From Viola odorata (Eukaryota; Streptophyta; Magnoliopsida; Malpighiales; Violaceae), in assembly GCA_963691705.1 (NCBI GenBank), contig OY829545.1, positions 11,225,444 through 11,289,443 on the forward strand: a stretch of 64,000 bases of DNA, written 5' to 3'. A program made the translations under genes and the position numbers. The notes under the pieces are model-generated. The model was given only the letters and a program-made list of their open reading frames with translations. It was not told where the DNA came from and ran no database searches. This document shows positions 45,551 to 59,880 of the stretch, piece after piece; the stretch's first letter is position 1; each line of letters begins with the position of its first letter.

Positions 45551-46701
45551 ACCAGACTTGATCAATTAATCATTTCTATATTATTATATAATTATTTTTG
45601 TCACATTTTAATCACTATATTATTATTATTTAATTATTTTGGTCACATTTCTATTTTAATCACTTCAACTTTTGTAATTCAAAAGACAGCCTGTACATTT
45701 TATAAAGCTAGTGATAGTGATATAAATGGTAACCTAACAAAACAAGAGAAAATAATGAATCACTAGGTTTTAATTTATTTCTCAGATGCTGCGAATGCTC
45801 CAATTAATTAATGCTAGCCACATGTGCATCTCGTCTCTTGTGCTTGGTGCACATCCTTCAATCTCAATCCTCACTCCAATAATTTTTGCATCAAATTAAT
45901 TAAAACTACTGCTATCAATATTTTAACAATTAAAAGCTCTAAAATCAATTAGTACGTGAGGAAGACTTTATTGCCCTTCAAATAAAAGTCTTCATCGATT
46001 TAATCTAAAGTGGTTAGTAGTGATAAGAAACCGGATTATTTTAATATAAAATAAAGTTTGTTGAAATAATTAAGTACCTTTCTTATATCCCAAACGTTAC
46101 ACGTACATTTCTCAATTACATATAAAGATAGGATTAGATTTTTCTAATTATTTAATTGCTACAACACTTTTGCATGTCTGAATATTTTATACATACATCA
46201 ATTGTTAATACACTCTTGGTTGCAATATTAAGACCCCAATTAGATACGATTAGATTTTACTAATTAATTAATTGCTGCAACACTTTTGCATGACTGAATA
46301 GTTTATACATACATCAATTTGCAGCTATCACATGCGTAATATTTTTCTTTTTTTCCCCTCCTCTTTCTCTGCAGAGCAACGTGTGAGGTGAGGGTATCGT
46401 ACCTCACAACTCAACAACCACACTTTTTATACAACAACCAATAGTTTGGCTTTTTATACGAAAAAACATATACATAGAGTCAATGAACTAAGTTAATGAA
46501 AAGTTAATTAGCACGTAGGTGTAATTTTTTTCAAAATGAGGCTGTAATGGGATTTGCGTGATGGAATTGTTCAAATGCCATTTTATTGAAACATACACCG
46601 GTGTTTATCTCACATGCTTGACCACCTATTTGGTGGCGTTTTTTTTATGCAACGGTGAAGGTGATAGATAATAGACAATGTGAGGTATGCAACGGTGAAG
46701 G
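45551..46701. repeat. Upstream flank of cyclotide gene 2, with an internal direct repeat
   Basis: AT-rich, no gene. A segment of about 80 bp (about 46122-46203: AGGATTAGATTTTT, CTACAACACTTTTGCATG, TTTATACATACATCAATT) recurs at about 46240-46321. The same pair is present upstream of gene 3 (about 56422-56505 and 56545-56628). As it lies 0.7-0.9 kb upstream of the cyclotide ATG it may belong to the promoter region; role unknown. Confidence 0.65.
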
Positions 46702-46731
46702 CATTTTTTCCTGGAATTGCTAATAGGATGA
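46702..46731. other. 30-bp actin-pseudogene scrap at the junction of the tandem copies
   Basis: 46702-46731 matches 58062-58091 of the actin pseudogene with one mismatch. It includes the extra T (ATTTTTTCC, where intact actin has ATGTTTCC) that frameshifts that pseudogene. It joins the cyclotide block on the left to LINE RT sequence on the right, overlapping the LINE by GGATGA. It marks the duplication breakpoint. Confidence 0.9.
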
Positions 46732-46824
46732 TACGTTAGTGTTTGTTCGTAACGACGAAGCGGAAGTGCAGTGTGTTAAGGGTATTTTGCGTTGGTTTGA
46801 CGCTTTCTCTGGGTTGAAAGTAAA

Positions 46825-49800
46825 TCTATCTATACTATATAAAAAACACGAAGGGTCTTATTCTTTAAAAGTCTATTACACCCTTAAATTATTAAAAAAC
46901 TTAAGGGTGTAATAGACTTTTAAACATTTTAATTAATTAACTTACCTATTAAATTAATTAACCTACCTATTAAGTTATTTGATTGTAATAGACTTTTAAA
47001 CGTAATAGACTTTTAAACATTTTAATTAATTAACCTATCTATTAAATTAATTAATATACCTATTAAATTATTTATATTTTTAATTGATTCGAATCAACAT
47101 CACCCATAAAAAATTAACCGGTATATATTAAAAAATTAAAATAATTAGTGATTGATAAAATAATTAAATAACTTAATAATATTTTTTTACCATCTTTTAA
47201 TTTTCTTATTATTAGAAAGACCGAAATTAAAATTTTGTTGTAGGCTTACGTTGCAAATTTCAGGCTTATATTGCAAATTTCAAAACTATTGGGTTTAGAG
47301 TGGGAGATTTTGTAAACTTTAAGGTTTCTTTTTATAGTTTATCTAAAAATATATTTAATTTTTTAATCAATAAAGTTAATAATTTTATTATTATTATATA
47401 ATAAAAAATAAAATGTTACAAAATAAATATTTTGAGTATATTTTTAATGATTACGTAAATATATTTCTTGAGATTTTAGTATATTTGTTTAGATAAAAAC
47501 TAGATAATGTTTTTAATTTCAAGCTAAACAACAACACAAACTTTAAAATAAATAAAAAATCCTATATGGCAAAAGTGGAAAGAAAATCGGATCTCCTACA
47601 TTCGTTAGTCTCTTAAAAAATCACATAGGAGTAGCTTGTAATAATATTTTAAATAACACTAATAATAGTAAATTATAAAGTGAAAAAACTTATAAATTAA
47701 TTTTTCAATTAAGTAATGCAATTTTATTTATATTATTAAATGAAAATTATTTAATTAATAAACAATTATAATATTCATAATTTTTAGTAAGAGCTTGAAA
47801 TTAGTAAATAATTTATCATAGTATTATGAGTTAAGAAAGTTAGCAAAAATAAACTATATATATATATATTAAATGAATTAATATTAAAGTTATGAATAAT
47901 TAGTGTATATTAAATTAATTATTTAGAATTGAAATTTATATTAAATATTTTTTTATAGTATGAAAAATGAAACAAGGTGATTTTTTATGCATTAGGTTAT
48001 TGTTTAAAAGTCTATTACACTCTTACTTTTCTTTTAAGTTTTTATAAATCTGTTAAAAACTTTATCCAATAATAATTGGTGCTTTTAAATTTGGAATAAA
48101 ATAGTTCAACCAATTTATCTAAAACAAAAGCTGGAAATAATTAAAAAAAATTGTGAGAGCATTCAAAATTCTTAACAATAGCGGGAGTATTGATATTAAT
48201 TCAGTTGGTAGTTAAGTTAGATAATATATATTAAATATATAGTATATATAGATAATTAAATACCTAAATACCCGGTCACATGCGAATAGAATTAGTATTG
48301 ATCCACAAGATTTAAAGATACCAAAATAAAATATATAATTAGTTTTCCAAGCATGTAATAATATAAGTAACTAAAATTAAAAACATAATTACTTAATTTA
48401 AATTATAATCATAATTATCTGTTCTGTTTTCTTATTTTTTTTAAATTAATTTATTTTATTGTTTGTGTTTAATGATTGATATTTGTTTATTTACATTAAG
48501 AAATTTCTAGATCATAAACCAAGATATATTCAACTTCTCTATTATATTTCTTAGTGGTAATTAGATTTGGTATTGCTTAGTTTTTGATTTTTCTCCATAA
48601 CTAGCCTAACCTAATTAGCATATAGTCATATACAACATTTTATTCAATTTATTTTTTAAAAATAAAGAATGTACAACTCCTTGAGGGAATCCATGTTTGG
48701 TTAATTTTTATGAATTAATTTTGCATATCCGGATTGATTTTAAGGTTTTTTCCCTTATTCAAAACATATAGAATTTTCTAGAGAAATTTATATATATGAT
48801 ACTCAATTGATTCAAAATTGGGAATATAAACTTAACAATTTTATGTCCTGATTATTTTATATAATGTATCAATGGTATGTTAGCTTTTTTTAAAGACATA
48901 TAGTAAGGATCTCATAAACAGAAATGAAAATTAAATAGAAATTTAAGTTATTTTGTTGCTTACGACTCTAAATGTTATACATAGATATCTAAGCTCTTAT
49001 TTGCGAGAATTTGGAAGAAGCAATGATCAATAATTAATATTTTTCACTTGCCTAAACATTTCCAACTAATATCAAATAAGTTCATGTATTTTTAATTACC
49101 TCAAATCAACAACTATATTTACTTAGATGGAAAAAATAAGTTATAGTTATAAAAAATAATTTGAAGTTCATTTGCATGTTTATAATGTGGTATTAAATTA
49201 TTTTGACATGTATTTTTTTTTAAATAAAAGGATAATACATAATAAATAATGTTATTTATAAAAAATATATTAATAAAATTAAATTCATTTTAGAATAATT
49301 TAAGCTCACGTTATTGACAAGAAAGAAAACTTTAGTTTATTTGATGACATGAATGACTATGTTAGAATAGGAGACTAAAATTCTAAGAAAAGATGAGATC
49401 ATATTTATGCGAAAAAATGGAGGAAGAATAGAGAGGAATTAATCTAATTTCTAATAAAATATTCTGAATTTGTATCATAAATGTCATAGTAAATTCTCTA
49501 TATTTTTAATTGGTTCGAATCAACATCACCCTTTTTATAATGTATTATTCTTAAAAAGTATATATAAACAAATATTAAATTACTTAAGTTTGATTTTGTA
49601 AAATTTGTGATGATAAAGAATTGTTGTTTCCTGAGCCCGGAGGTTTATCTTTCTTGCTTTCTTAGTTTGTTGGTTTCGTTTTCTGCTTGTGCTGCCTAGC
49701 TTGGACAACTGACTTTTGTTATGTTCGTCATGATCTTCATGACAGGTTTCTAATATAATCTCTGCTTATTAAAAAAAAATGATAAAGACTTATTTTTCCT

Positions 49801-50355
49801 TAGCTAATTATGTGATTTTTTATCAAACATAAACATGAAAAAAAATAGTTTGTATATTTAATTAAATCATAATTTTCATTAAATGTTAAACTTATTTTTT
49901 TATTGAGTTTGGTTTTTTAAATAAAAATTCATTAGTGGTTGTTTTTAAATAACCACATAATTATTTACAATATTTGGAGAACTAGAATAAAAATAATATA
50001 AAACATTATTTTAAATATTTAAATTTTAATTTATAAAAGTAAATTACTTAATTGAGTTAAAATTTGTTTTAATTTTAAGAACTAAAAATTAAATTATTTC
50101 AGAATTAATAAAATATTTTTTTGTCAACACCTACCTTAAAACATCAATAATAATACTAATATACTGCTTACAATATAGTTTAAACACCATAGTAAAAATT
50201 TATGTTAATCCCATTTTTTGAGACATTATTAAAACTTTTATATTATACTAAAAATATTTGTGTGAAATACTTTTTTGTACATAAATATAATATTTTAACA
50301 TTTTCAAATCTATATGAATTTCGCACGTGCAACACCACGTGCCAAAATAACCTAG
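46825..50355. mobile_element. Non-autonomous Helitron, complete (3.53 kb)
   Basis: Starts TCTATCTATACTATAT right after A, ends with the hairpin GCACGTG-CAACAC-CACGTGC (50323-50342) then AAAATAACCTAG followed by T: the classic TC...CTAG ends and A/T insertion site. Exact removal joins GTAAA with TTACC and restores the LINE reading KVNYHKTTLVGIN, so both ends are fixed to the base. No Rep/helicase gene is seen; the interior is AT-rich. A 21-bp perfect inverted repeat with a 13-nt loop lies near the left end (46867-46921). Confidence 0.93.
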
Positions 50356-50681
50356 TTACCATAAGACCACCTTGGTGGGTATTAACGTTTTTAGAACGTC
50401 AGGGGAAGAGATGGCCCGTTGTGCAGGCTGCAAATTTGAGATGCTTCCTTTTAAGTACCTAGGTTCCCTAGGAGATTATCTAGTTGGCAATTTCTAGTGC
50501 AATCTATGCGGGAGAAGTTGGCAAGTTGGAAGGGTGTGTTATTGTCGGTAGGAGGAAGAGTGACTCTTATCAAATCGGCGTTGGCTAGTCTTCCGGTTTA
50601 CAACATGTCCCTGTTTCGTATGCCTAAAGCCATTATCTCTCAATGTGAGCGCATCATGCGGAGGTTCTTGTGGAGTAGGGA

Positions 50682-52034
50682 TGATGCGATCACGACCCCC
50701 TTCGAATTAGAACAACTTGACACCTTGCCAAGAGGATCGGTCACGGGCAGCAGAGCCTTGCAAATGCGCGTAAATCATGCCCAAGGTCGAGGATCGAGTG
50801 CTAAATATTCGCAATCCCTAGGCCTAGACACGCGGAACTCCCAAGATGGTCGAGAAAGCTATGAAGTAGAGGCGCGTCTAGTCCTAACAAGTCACCAGGC
50901 CATGCGCACCCATCCCAAGGCCTTGACAACAAATGCTCCATCTATGCAAGTTAGAATTGTGTCACCTATTCGCCACCAGAATATGGACAAGAAAATGGTG
51001 CCCGATTTGAGAGATCAGAAGCTTGATGGAAACTTCAAGATGTTAGCTTTCATTTGGGACAAGTTTCAGGTCAATCGGACGGGTGGATCAGAAGTTATGC
51101 TTGTCGACATTTTGGCGCGCGGAGCTGAAGCTGCTGGAAAAATCCTTAACGTGATTACGCTAAGCTCTTAACGTGATCACGTTAGCTTAACGTAATCACG
51201 CTAAGCTCTTAGCGTGAATCACGCTACCCGCTGATGTATCTCAGATTTTTGGGCACAAACCTTAGCGTAATCACGCTAAGGTCTTAACGTGATTACGTTA
51301 GCTAACCGTAATCACGCTAAGCTCTTAGCGTGAATCACGCTACCCTCTGATGTATCTCGGATTTTTGGGCACAAACCTTAGCGTAATTACGCTAACGCTA
51401 AGGAAAAAAGTGTCTGGCGTAATCACGATAAGCTCTTAACGTAATCACGTCAGCCACTTCCTAGATTTCGAATTTTTGGGCTTTTCAAGCCCAATTTGCA
51501 TACTAACTATATGAAACTCTTTTGTATCATTTTCCTAGGGAGCTTAGACATTTGGTTGATGTTTGTAAAGTGAGATTACTCCTTTCTCTTGTCAACTAAG
51601 CCATGAGCTCAACACTTTAATTCCCTTGAGAGGGATCGCTTGAGTTTGAGATTACTCCTCCCGATCTCTCTCCGGGAAATCCATGTTTGTACTAGTTGTG
51701 ACGATTTTAGTGAATGAAATACATATTTTTCTTGGTTGATCATCCATAGAAACGAGTCTCAATCTTGGCCCTCAGAGTATATCTTGATCAAGCAATCGTT
51801 GTATGATTGTTCGCTACTTCGTGATGTGCTCATCTCCGTCCCTTCCATCCGTCTTCTAAATCCCGGTAACTCTCATCTTCCCATCGCTCTCATGTGTAAT
51901 TTCTCCGCTAAATATACATATTTCGTGTCTTTTCTTTCTTATGGTCATAGTTGTCGCTAGATAATTCGTTTGGCTAGATCCTCCATAAGCTCCATATGTT
52001 ATCCGGCTTACTAACCCTAGGCGGGATCACATCA
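50682..52034 (+). mobile_element. Solo LTR in the LINE, copy B
   Basis: Same insertion as 33483-34835 with AGGGA on both sides (50677-50681 and 52035-52039) and only scattered single-base differences. It includes the palindromic repeat block (51154-51451). Confidence 0.92.
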
Positions 52035-52867
52035 AGGGATGATCAGAAGAGAGGGCTTTCTAAGGTCAAGTGGGATGTTGTTAAGTGTCCTCTTGAGTTC
52101 GGAGGCCTGGGTATTGGCTGTTTGCAGACCAGGAACGAAGCACTTATGCTAAAGTGGGTGTGGAATTTATTCCAAGGGGAGAATAAATTTTGGGCAGAGT
52201 TAATCCGCAAAGAGTATGATTTCAAGACTTTGGGTGATATGTGGAGAGGGGAACACAGGCGGTTCTCCAGAGGTTGGGGTGATATAGTGTCGGTTTGTAC
52301 AAGAGGTGGAGCCTTATTTGATTTCTGGACAGCTAACACGAGTCTCAAGCTTGGTAGTGGTGCAGAGTTCAAGTTTTGGTGGGACCCTTGGGCCATTCGG
52401 ATCCCTCTAGCGTGCAGGTTTCCTCGGTTGTAATCGCTCTCTCTGAATCTGATGGGCACCGTGGCTGAGTTCGGGGTATGGGAAGGGAATCGGTGGACAT
52501 GGAGCTGGGTTTGGAGGAGGGGGCTGTTTGCTTGGGAAGTGGAGGAGTGGAATGAAATGCTTGCGCTTCTGCCAAATCCTCGCTTGGGCCAAACGCGGGA
52601 CTCCTTGATTTGGAATCCGGACACAGCTGGAAAGTATATGGTTCGGTCCTTGTGTAGTGAATTAGATAGCCATCGATTCTGTGACAGGAGAAACGAAGTG
52701 CTGTTTTCTTGCTGGAGTCAGTTAGCTCCTCATCGTGTGGAGTTAATGGTTTGGCTGGCGTTGTAGGATAGGATTGTGACTAGAGGTTTCCTTCGTAAGC
52801 GTCACCTGTTGGCCATGGAGGATAGCATATGCCCTCTATGCTCGGAGTGGGAGGAAAGTGCAGATCA

Positions 52868-53490
52868 TAGAATTGGAATCCAAGTTAGAGTGTTAAACAC
52901 CGCCAAGACTCCATTTCAGACTGTTCTGGACCAAATTCTGTCCAGCACGTTGAATCAAAAACTACTTCCACAAGCCCTAAATACACCTAATTCTCCTCCT
53001 GATCACATCAGCAACAGCCAACAACAATAGTTTGAAAGCTGTTCTCATAACATCCTTGTACTCTGAGTACTATGAGCATATGAGGGATTTGTACTGGACA
53101 AAAGCGACCGAGATAGGGGAGGTGATTGGGATTTTCCAGCCAAGTCATGAAGGGTATGAACAATATGGGAATAGCATGCATAACATGAAAGCATTGGCTG
53201 AAATGTATCTTCTTAGTATGAGTGATGTGTTGGTTACCAGTTCCATATCAACTTTTGGATATGTGGCTCAAGGTCTTGGTGGTTTGAAGCCATGGATCCT
53301 TTATTTATCTTCAAATGGGAAGACCCCAAATCTTCCATGTGGTCAAGCCATGTCTATGGAGCCTTGTTTCCATTTTCCACCAAAATATGATTGCAGTTGA
53401 GAAGCTGTTGATGTCAGCAAGGTTGTTTCTCATGTCAAGCACTGTGAGGATGCAGACTGGGGAGTAACTATAATCAATGGACATGACTAG
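52868..53490 (+). pseudogene. Xyloglucan fucosyltransferase (FUT1/GT37) 3' fragment, copy B
   Basis: Near-identical to the fragment at 42530-43152, with the same frameshift (near 53028) and the same in-frame TGA after KYDCS. Fused to the LINE tail at the same base. The fusion and both lesions therefore predate the tandem duplication. Confidence 0.88.
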
Positions 53491-53966
53491 TTGTCGCAGC
53501 AAACAAGTTGTGGTAAAACGGTAAGAAACTTACCAAAACTAGCTTTAACTAATCTTTTAAATTTGAGCTAATAAGAAAATAGAAAAAAAAATCAAATTAT
53601 GAGAGTCATTCTATTTCATACTCGACAATGTTTTGGTTAGGAGAGGCATAGAGAGATCACCAGGAGAGACTGAAGGAAGAGAGAGAGAGAGATTAGTGGT
53701 AGCAAATTTTCAATCAATTGGTGTTTATAGGTAGGTAATTATATTGTATTTCTCACTCCATGGTGTGCAGCATTCAATTGCAAATTCTGTAATTTCATTT
53801 TTTTGTTTCTAGACTCTACAACATGGGGAGGAGTCAAAATTATTTTTCATTGATGACCCTGTAATTCTTTGTAATGTATAGCGTAATGTATTAAGTACCG
53901 ATACGAACACCGGACACGATATGAATAACAAACGACACAAGGCGACATGAGAAATTCAAAATCATA

Positions 53967-53998
<32 letters not shown>

Positions 53999-54980
53999 GA
54001 TATAGATATAAAATTAGTTAAATTATGGAAGAAAATTAACAATTTATTATTAATACTCTAAATATTTATATACCTTCCAATAGTAACAAAAAAGGAAAAA
54101 AGAGTTCCATATGTATTTTAAATTAAATATTTATTTGACAACAGTAATTATTGAGTATTAAAAAGAAGCAGAGAGGGGCCCGGCCGGGGGAGTAATACCT
54201 ACTAGTCTACTAATACTCCAACTTTACTTTCCAGCTTGTCACAAGTTCATGTGCACACAACCGCAGCGGATTACTTCAAACTTGTTGTTATTCACTATTC
54301 CGACAACAACATGTGTCATTCTATCTACAACCGGTGACAATTTAATTTCAGTTCTGTATATTTATTATGTTGGTCCCGTCAGATCTATCCTGTCTATTAA
54401 AAAGAGAGTAATTAAGTATAGGTTTTTGTATACTTCGTTCGTGTATCAGCAAATTACTGATTGCCCACATTATAGCAAGACAAACAGCTACTTCAGCAGC
54501 TTAAAGTTCAAATTAGATTTGGTGGAAAAGACCTCGGATCGGCTGGGTGAAGCTGAATACCGATGGGGCTAGCTAATGGCAATCCGGGCCATAACTGTGG
54601 TGGATGCTCTTGATAAGAATTAGAGAATGGACTGTATCTAGTTATGAGTCACTGCTTCAAGGAAGCAATTTTTTGTGCTGACTGGCCTGCTTCCTAAGCT
54701 GTAAACTTGGGGAGAGGGACTGTTACGTTGTTTTCTTTTTTCTCTATTTTTAAAAAAAAAACTCTCATTGTTTTTAGAAATTAAAATAATTGTTTTAATT
54801 AATTATAACATTGTTTCAAGTCATTTCCATAGTTTTTTTTTTAACTGGATCGACATTAATCTCTTCCTCACAGATCTTCTTTTTCCTAATTAATAAGTAT
54901 GGATCAGCTTTCATAATAGTACACATATCAAGAGCACAGGAGCGCAAATAATTAACTGGACTTTTATTAATTCAAACAGA
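53491..54980. other. Non-coding segment between fucosyltransferase pseudogene and cyclotide gene 3
   Basis: Collinear with 43153-44640. Holds a (TA)n run near 53968-53998. Nothing further is recognised. Confidence 0.5.
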
Positions 54981-55175
54981 AAGGAAGGGAAGAGGAGGCA
55001 TGCTTGACGTATTACTTTTTGGTAAATTCATATGTCACGAGCATGTATAGCCTCCTCTCCTCTAACATAAAGGCAAAGAACAAGAACAAGAACAAGAACA
55101 AGAACGAGAACGAGAACGAGAACGAGAAACAACAAATGGAACAATATGGTCCAGGTATATGCCTAGATCTCGGTC

Positions 55176-55799
55176 TTACATGGCAAGAGAGTTTCTGGTG
55201 CAAACAGGCCAGCTGCAAGAGCACCCAGGGGTGTTGCATGTTCCACCAACGCAAGTTTCGCCGCATACGGGAAGACCTCCGAGGTTACCTTTCTTGGCGA
55301 ATGCAACGAGTGCCTCTTCGAGCAAATGGTTGGGTTTCTGGGTCTCAAGAGCATTTCTGGTGCAAACAGGCCAGCTGCAAGTGCACCCAGGGGTGTTGCA
55401 TGTTCCGCCGACGCAAGTCTCACCGCAGATGGGAAGACCACCAAGACCTTTCTTGGCGAACGCGGTGAGTGCCTCTTCAAGGAGAGGGTTTGCTGATTTG
55501 GTGTTTTCAAGAGAGTTTCTGGTGCAGACTGGCCAGCTGCAGGAGCACCCAGGGGTGTTGCATGTTCCACCAACGCAAGTCTCTCCGCAGATGGGAAGAC
55601 CGCCAAGCTTGTTCTTGGAGTAAGAGAAGAGAGCCTCTTCAAGAACAGGGCTTGAGATGACAGTTTTGGTCATTCCATTAGCAGCCCCATTCTTGAGAAG
55701 CTCCTCGTAAGCTTGGAGAGTGATGACATCTTGCTGAGCTGCAAAGGCTGCGGGGAGAGCAAAAGCTGCAAAGAGCACAAGGCCAACAAACATCTTCAT
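55176..55799 (-). CDS. Cyclotide precursor, gene 3 (three kalata/varv-type domains)
   Basis: 207 residues, same layout as genes 1 and 2 (domains 67-95, 121-149, 175-203). Against gene 2 it has Pro51, Phe58, Asn63, Asn99 and Ile124. Ile124 makes the middle domain a kalata B1-like sequence with Ile4 in place of Val; domain 1 is varv E-like and domain 3 varv A-like. Cysteines and processing residues are complete. Though its flanks are almost identical to those of gene 2, its coding sequence differs from gene 2 more than gene 1 does. Own TATA box; looks functional. Pro51 falls in the propeptide helix, so an effect on sorting is conceivable but untested. Confidence 0.96.
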   Translation of the reverse strand: MKMFVGLVLFAAFALPAAFAAQQDVITLQAYEELLKNGAANGMTKTVISSPVLEEALFSYSKNKLGGLPICGETCVGGTCNTPGCSCSWPVCTRNSLENTKSANPLLEEALTAFAKKGLGGLPICGETCVGGTCNTPGCTCSWPVCTRNALETQKPNHLLEEALVAFAKKGNLGGLPVCGETCVGGTCNTPGCSCSWPVCTRNSLAM

Positions 55800-55882
55800 C
55801 TTTTGAACTGTGATTTAGTATGAAAAGTTATAAGATGCAGAAGTATGTGTTTGTATGTGACTTAGTGCCTCTCCCTTTGGCC

Positions 55883-55892
55883 CTATTTATAC
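55883..55892 (-). promoter_or_regulatory. TATA box of cyclotide gene 3
   Basis: GTATAAATAG on the minus strand, 84-93 bp upstream of the ATG, same position as in gene 2. Confidence 0.85.
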
Positions 55893-58460
<2,568 letters not shown>

Positions 58461-59008
58461 GAGTGGTGAGCGCTAAATTGGTGTATCAAAAGTCATTGTC
58501 TTCATATGTGAGCTCAGTTTTGCTGATTTTGAAGCTTTTAGTTATGGGTAGACAAAACAGTATTAGTACATTGGTTTTATCTTATGCTTTATTGCTAGGA
58601 TTATGGAGAGCAAACTGAGTATTGGCTGCTGGTATTGGGATTTAGATTGTAGTATTTTGGTCGGTTTGGTCCATGAATGGTTTTGTAAGTGGTTTGTTGC
58701 GGTAGGGAGTGGTAAGATTTTGTTTAATTTTTGAAATTCCTCTTGGGAATTTTTGGTAATCTATGTTTATATTTATTGCAAACTTTGCTAGTCTTAGAAC
58801 TGTGGTCTTATTTTATTGATAGTTTGCTCAAGAACTTTGCAATTCGCCAATTTCTTTATTTCTTTATTTCTTTTCAACCTTCTTTCTTCAAATTGTTTGT
58901 ATTCAATGATGGTTCCCCGGCGCAACCATGTTGCGGCCACCATCAGTCGCACCCCGCTGTCGATGCTACCATCACCACCATGGCTAACCCAATCTGCACC
59001 ACCACCTA
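58461..59008. other. Former 3' region of the actin copy and intergenic DNA
   Basis: T-rich, no gene. The initial 250 bases have the look of an actin 3' UTR. The final 100 bases are GC-richer and continue beyond the hAT element at 59881. Confidence 0.5.
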
Positions 59009-59872
59009 TAGGGCTGTCTCAAGATTCCAAGACCTGAATTTTCGAATTTCCGACCCGATTTTTTTTTTAATTTCAGGTCGGAAAGTTCGGGTATCGGAAA
59101 TCGATACCCGAACTTTTACTTCGGGTCGGGACGGGATTTACCCTTGTAAGTTCAGGTACCCGAAATTCCCGAATTTACCCACCCCAGCCAGCCCTAGACA
59201 TTCTCCTCTCTCGATCTCGACCTCGATCTCATTCCTCAAAAAGATCAGCCACACCACACCACACTATCAAACACCACCACCCACCGCGACAGACAACCGA
59301 TCAGCCACCACCACACTGTCATCACCACCCACTACGACAGAGGACCACTGCCAGCACATCTCCATTACGACACCAAAAGTAGATCCGCGACCACCACCAC
59401 CAACATCGCCACCACGACCTACTCCACCGCGACATCAACCACCACCACTGATATCTCATCCTATCTACTCTGAGGTAAGTCACACCACTCAATCCTTCTT
59501 CTTCTTCCTTCAATTTAACCAAGAAAGGAAAAAAAAACTTGATAAAGTTGTTGTTGTGCTGTTTTAATTTGCAGGTGGGTTGGAATTGGAAGAAAGGAGG
59601 GGATTTGGTATGGTTTGGTTTGGTTAAACCCGATTGGTATGGTTACGGGTTTGATTTGTAGGATATGGATTTGATTTGTGTACGGGTTTAATTTGTAGGT
59701 TATAGGTTATGGTTTAATTTCAAAAAATTTGGAAATCCAAACATTTACGAAATTAATCGGGATCGGGACTGTATTTTACAAGTTCGGCGTGGGGAAAAAA
59801 ATGAATTTCGAAATACCCGAAATTTTGTACTTTGGATCTCGAAATTTTCGAAGACCCGAATGTACAGCTCTA
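59009..59872. mobile_element. Non-autonomous hAT-like element with exact 8-bp target duplication
   Basis: Begins TAGGGCTGTCTCAAG and ends GAATGTACAGCTCTA; flanked by ACCACCTA on both sides (59001-59008 and 59873-59880). The interior shows mirrored GGGTA/TACCCGAA and CGGGTCGGG stretches and a middle part (about 59190-59540) rich in CCACCA that may be captured host sequence. The long frame 58731-59567 runs across the insertion border and is not a gene. Confidence 0.88.
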
Positions 59873-59880
59873 ACCACCTA

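Larger units (their letters stand above)
31950..46701. repeat. Segmental tandem duplication, copy A (cyclotide gene 2)
   Basis: Apart from the 6.86 kb retrotransposon at 35327-42182, this stretch is collinear with copy B: 33157-35326 matches at an offset of 17199, and 42188-46701 at about 10340. Identity is very high (single differences every few hundred bases), with a few noisier patches near the gap. It ends abruptly at 46701 inside a sequence that copy B continues at 57011. Confidence 0.95.
46726..52867 (+). mobile_element. LINE ORF2 pseudogene in copy B, carrying a Helitron and a solo LTR
   Basis: LINE pieces are 46726-46824, 50356-50681 and 52035-52867. They read DDTLVFVRNDEAEVQCVKGI, WFDAFSGLKVN/YHKTTLVGIN (joined across the Helitron), then RRFLWSRDD/QKRGLSK (joined across the LTR) and on to the C-terminal zinc-binding-like tail (SICPLCSEWEESADH). 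The same stops and frameshift as in copy A are present. The left end begins in the RT FADD box at the duplication junction. Without the gag element the region 52035-52867 is continuous. Confidence 0.9.

Noticed and set aside
58731..59567. 278-codon plus-strand frame
   Set aside because: Runs from intergenic DNA across the hAT border at 59009 and is low-complexity (His/Pro/Thr).
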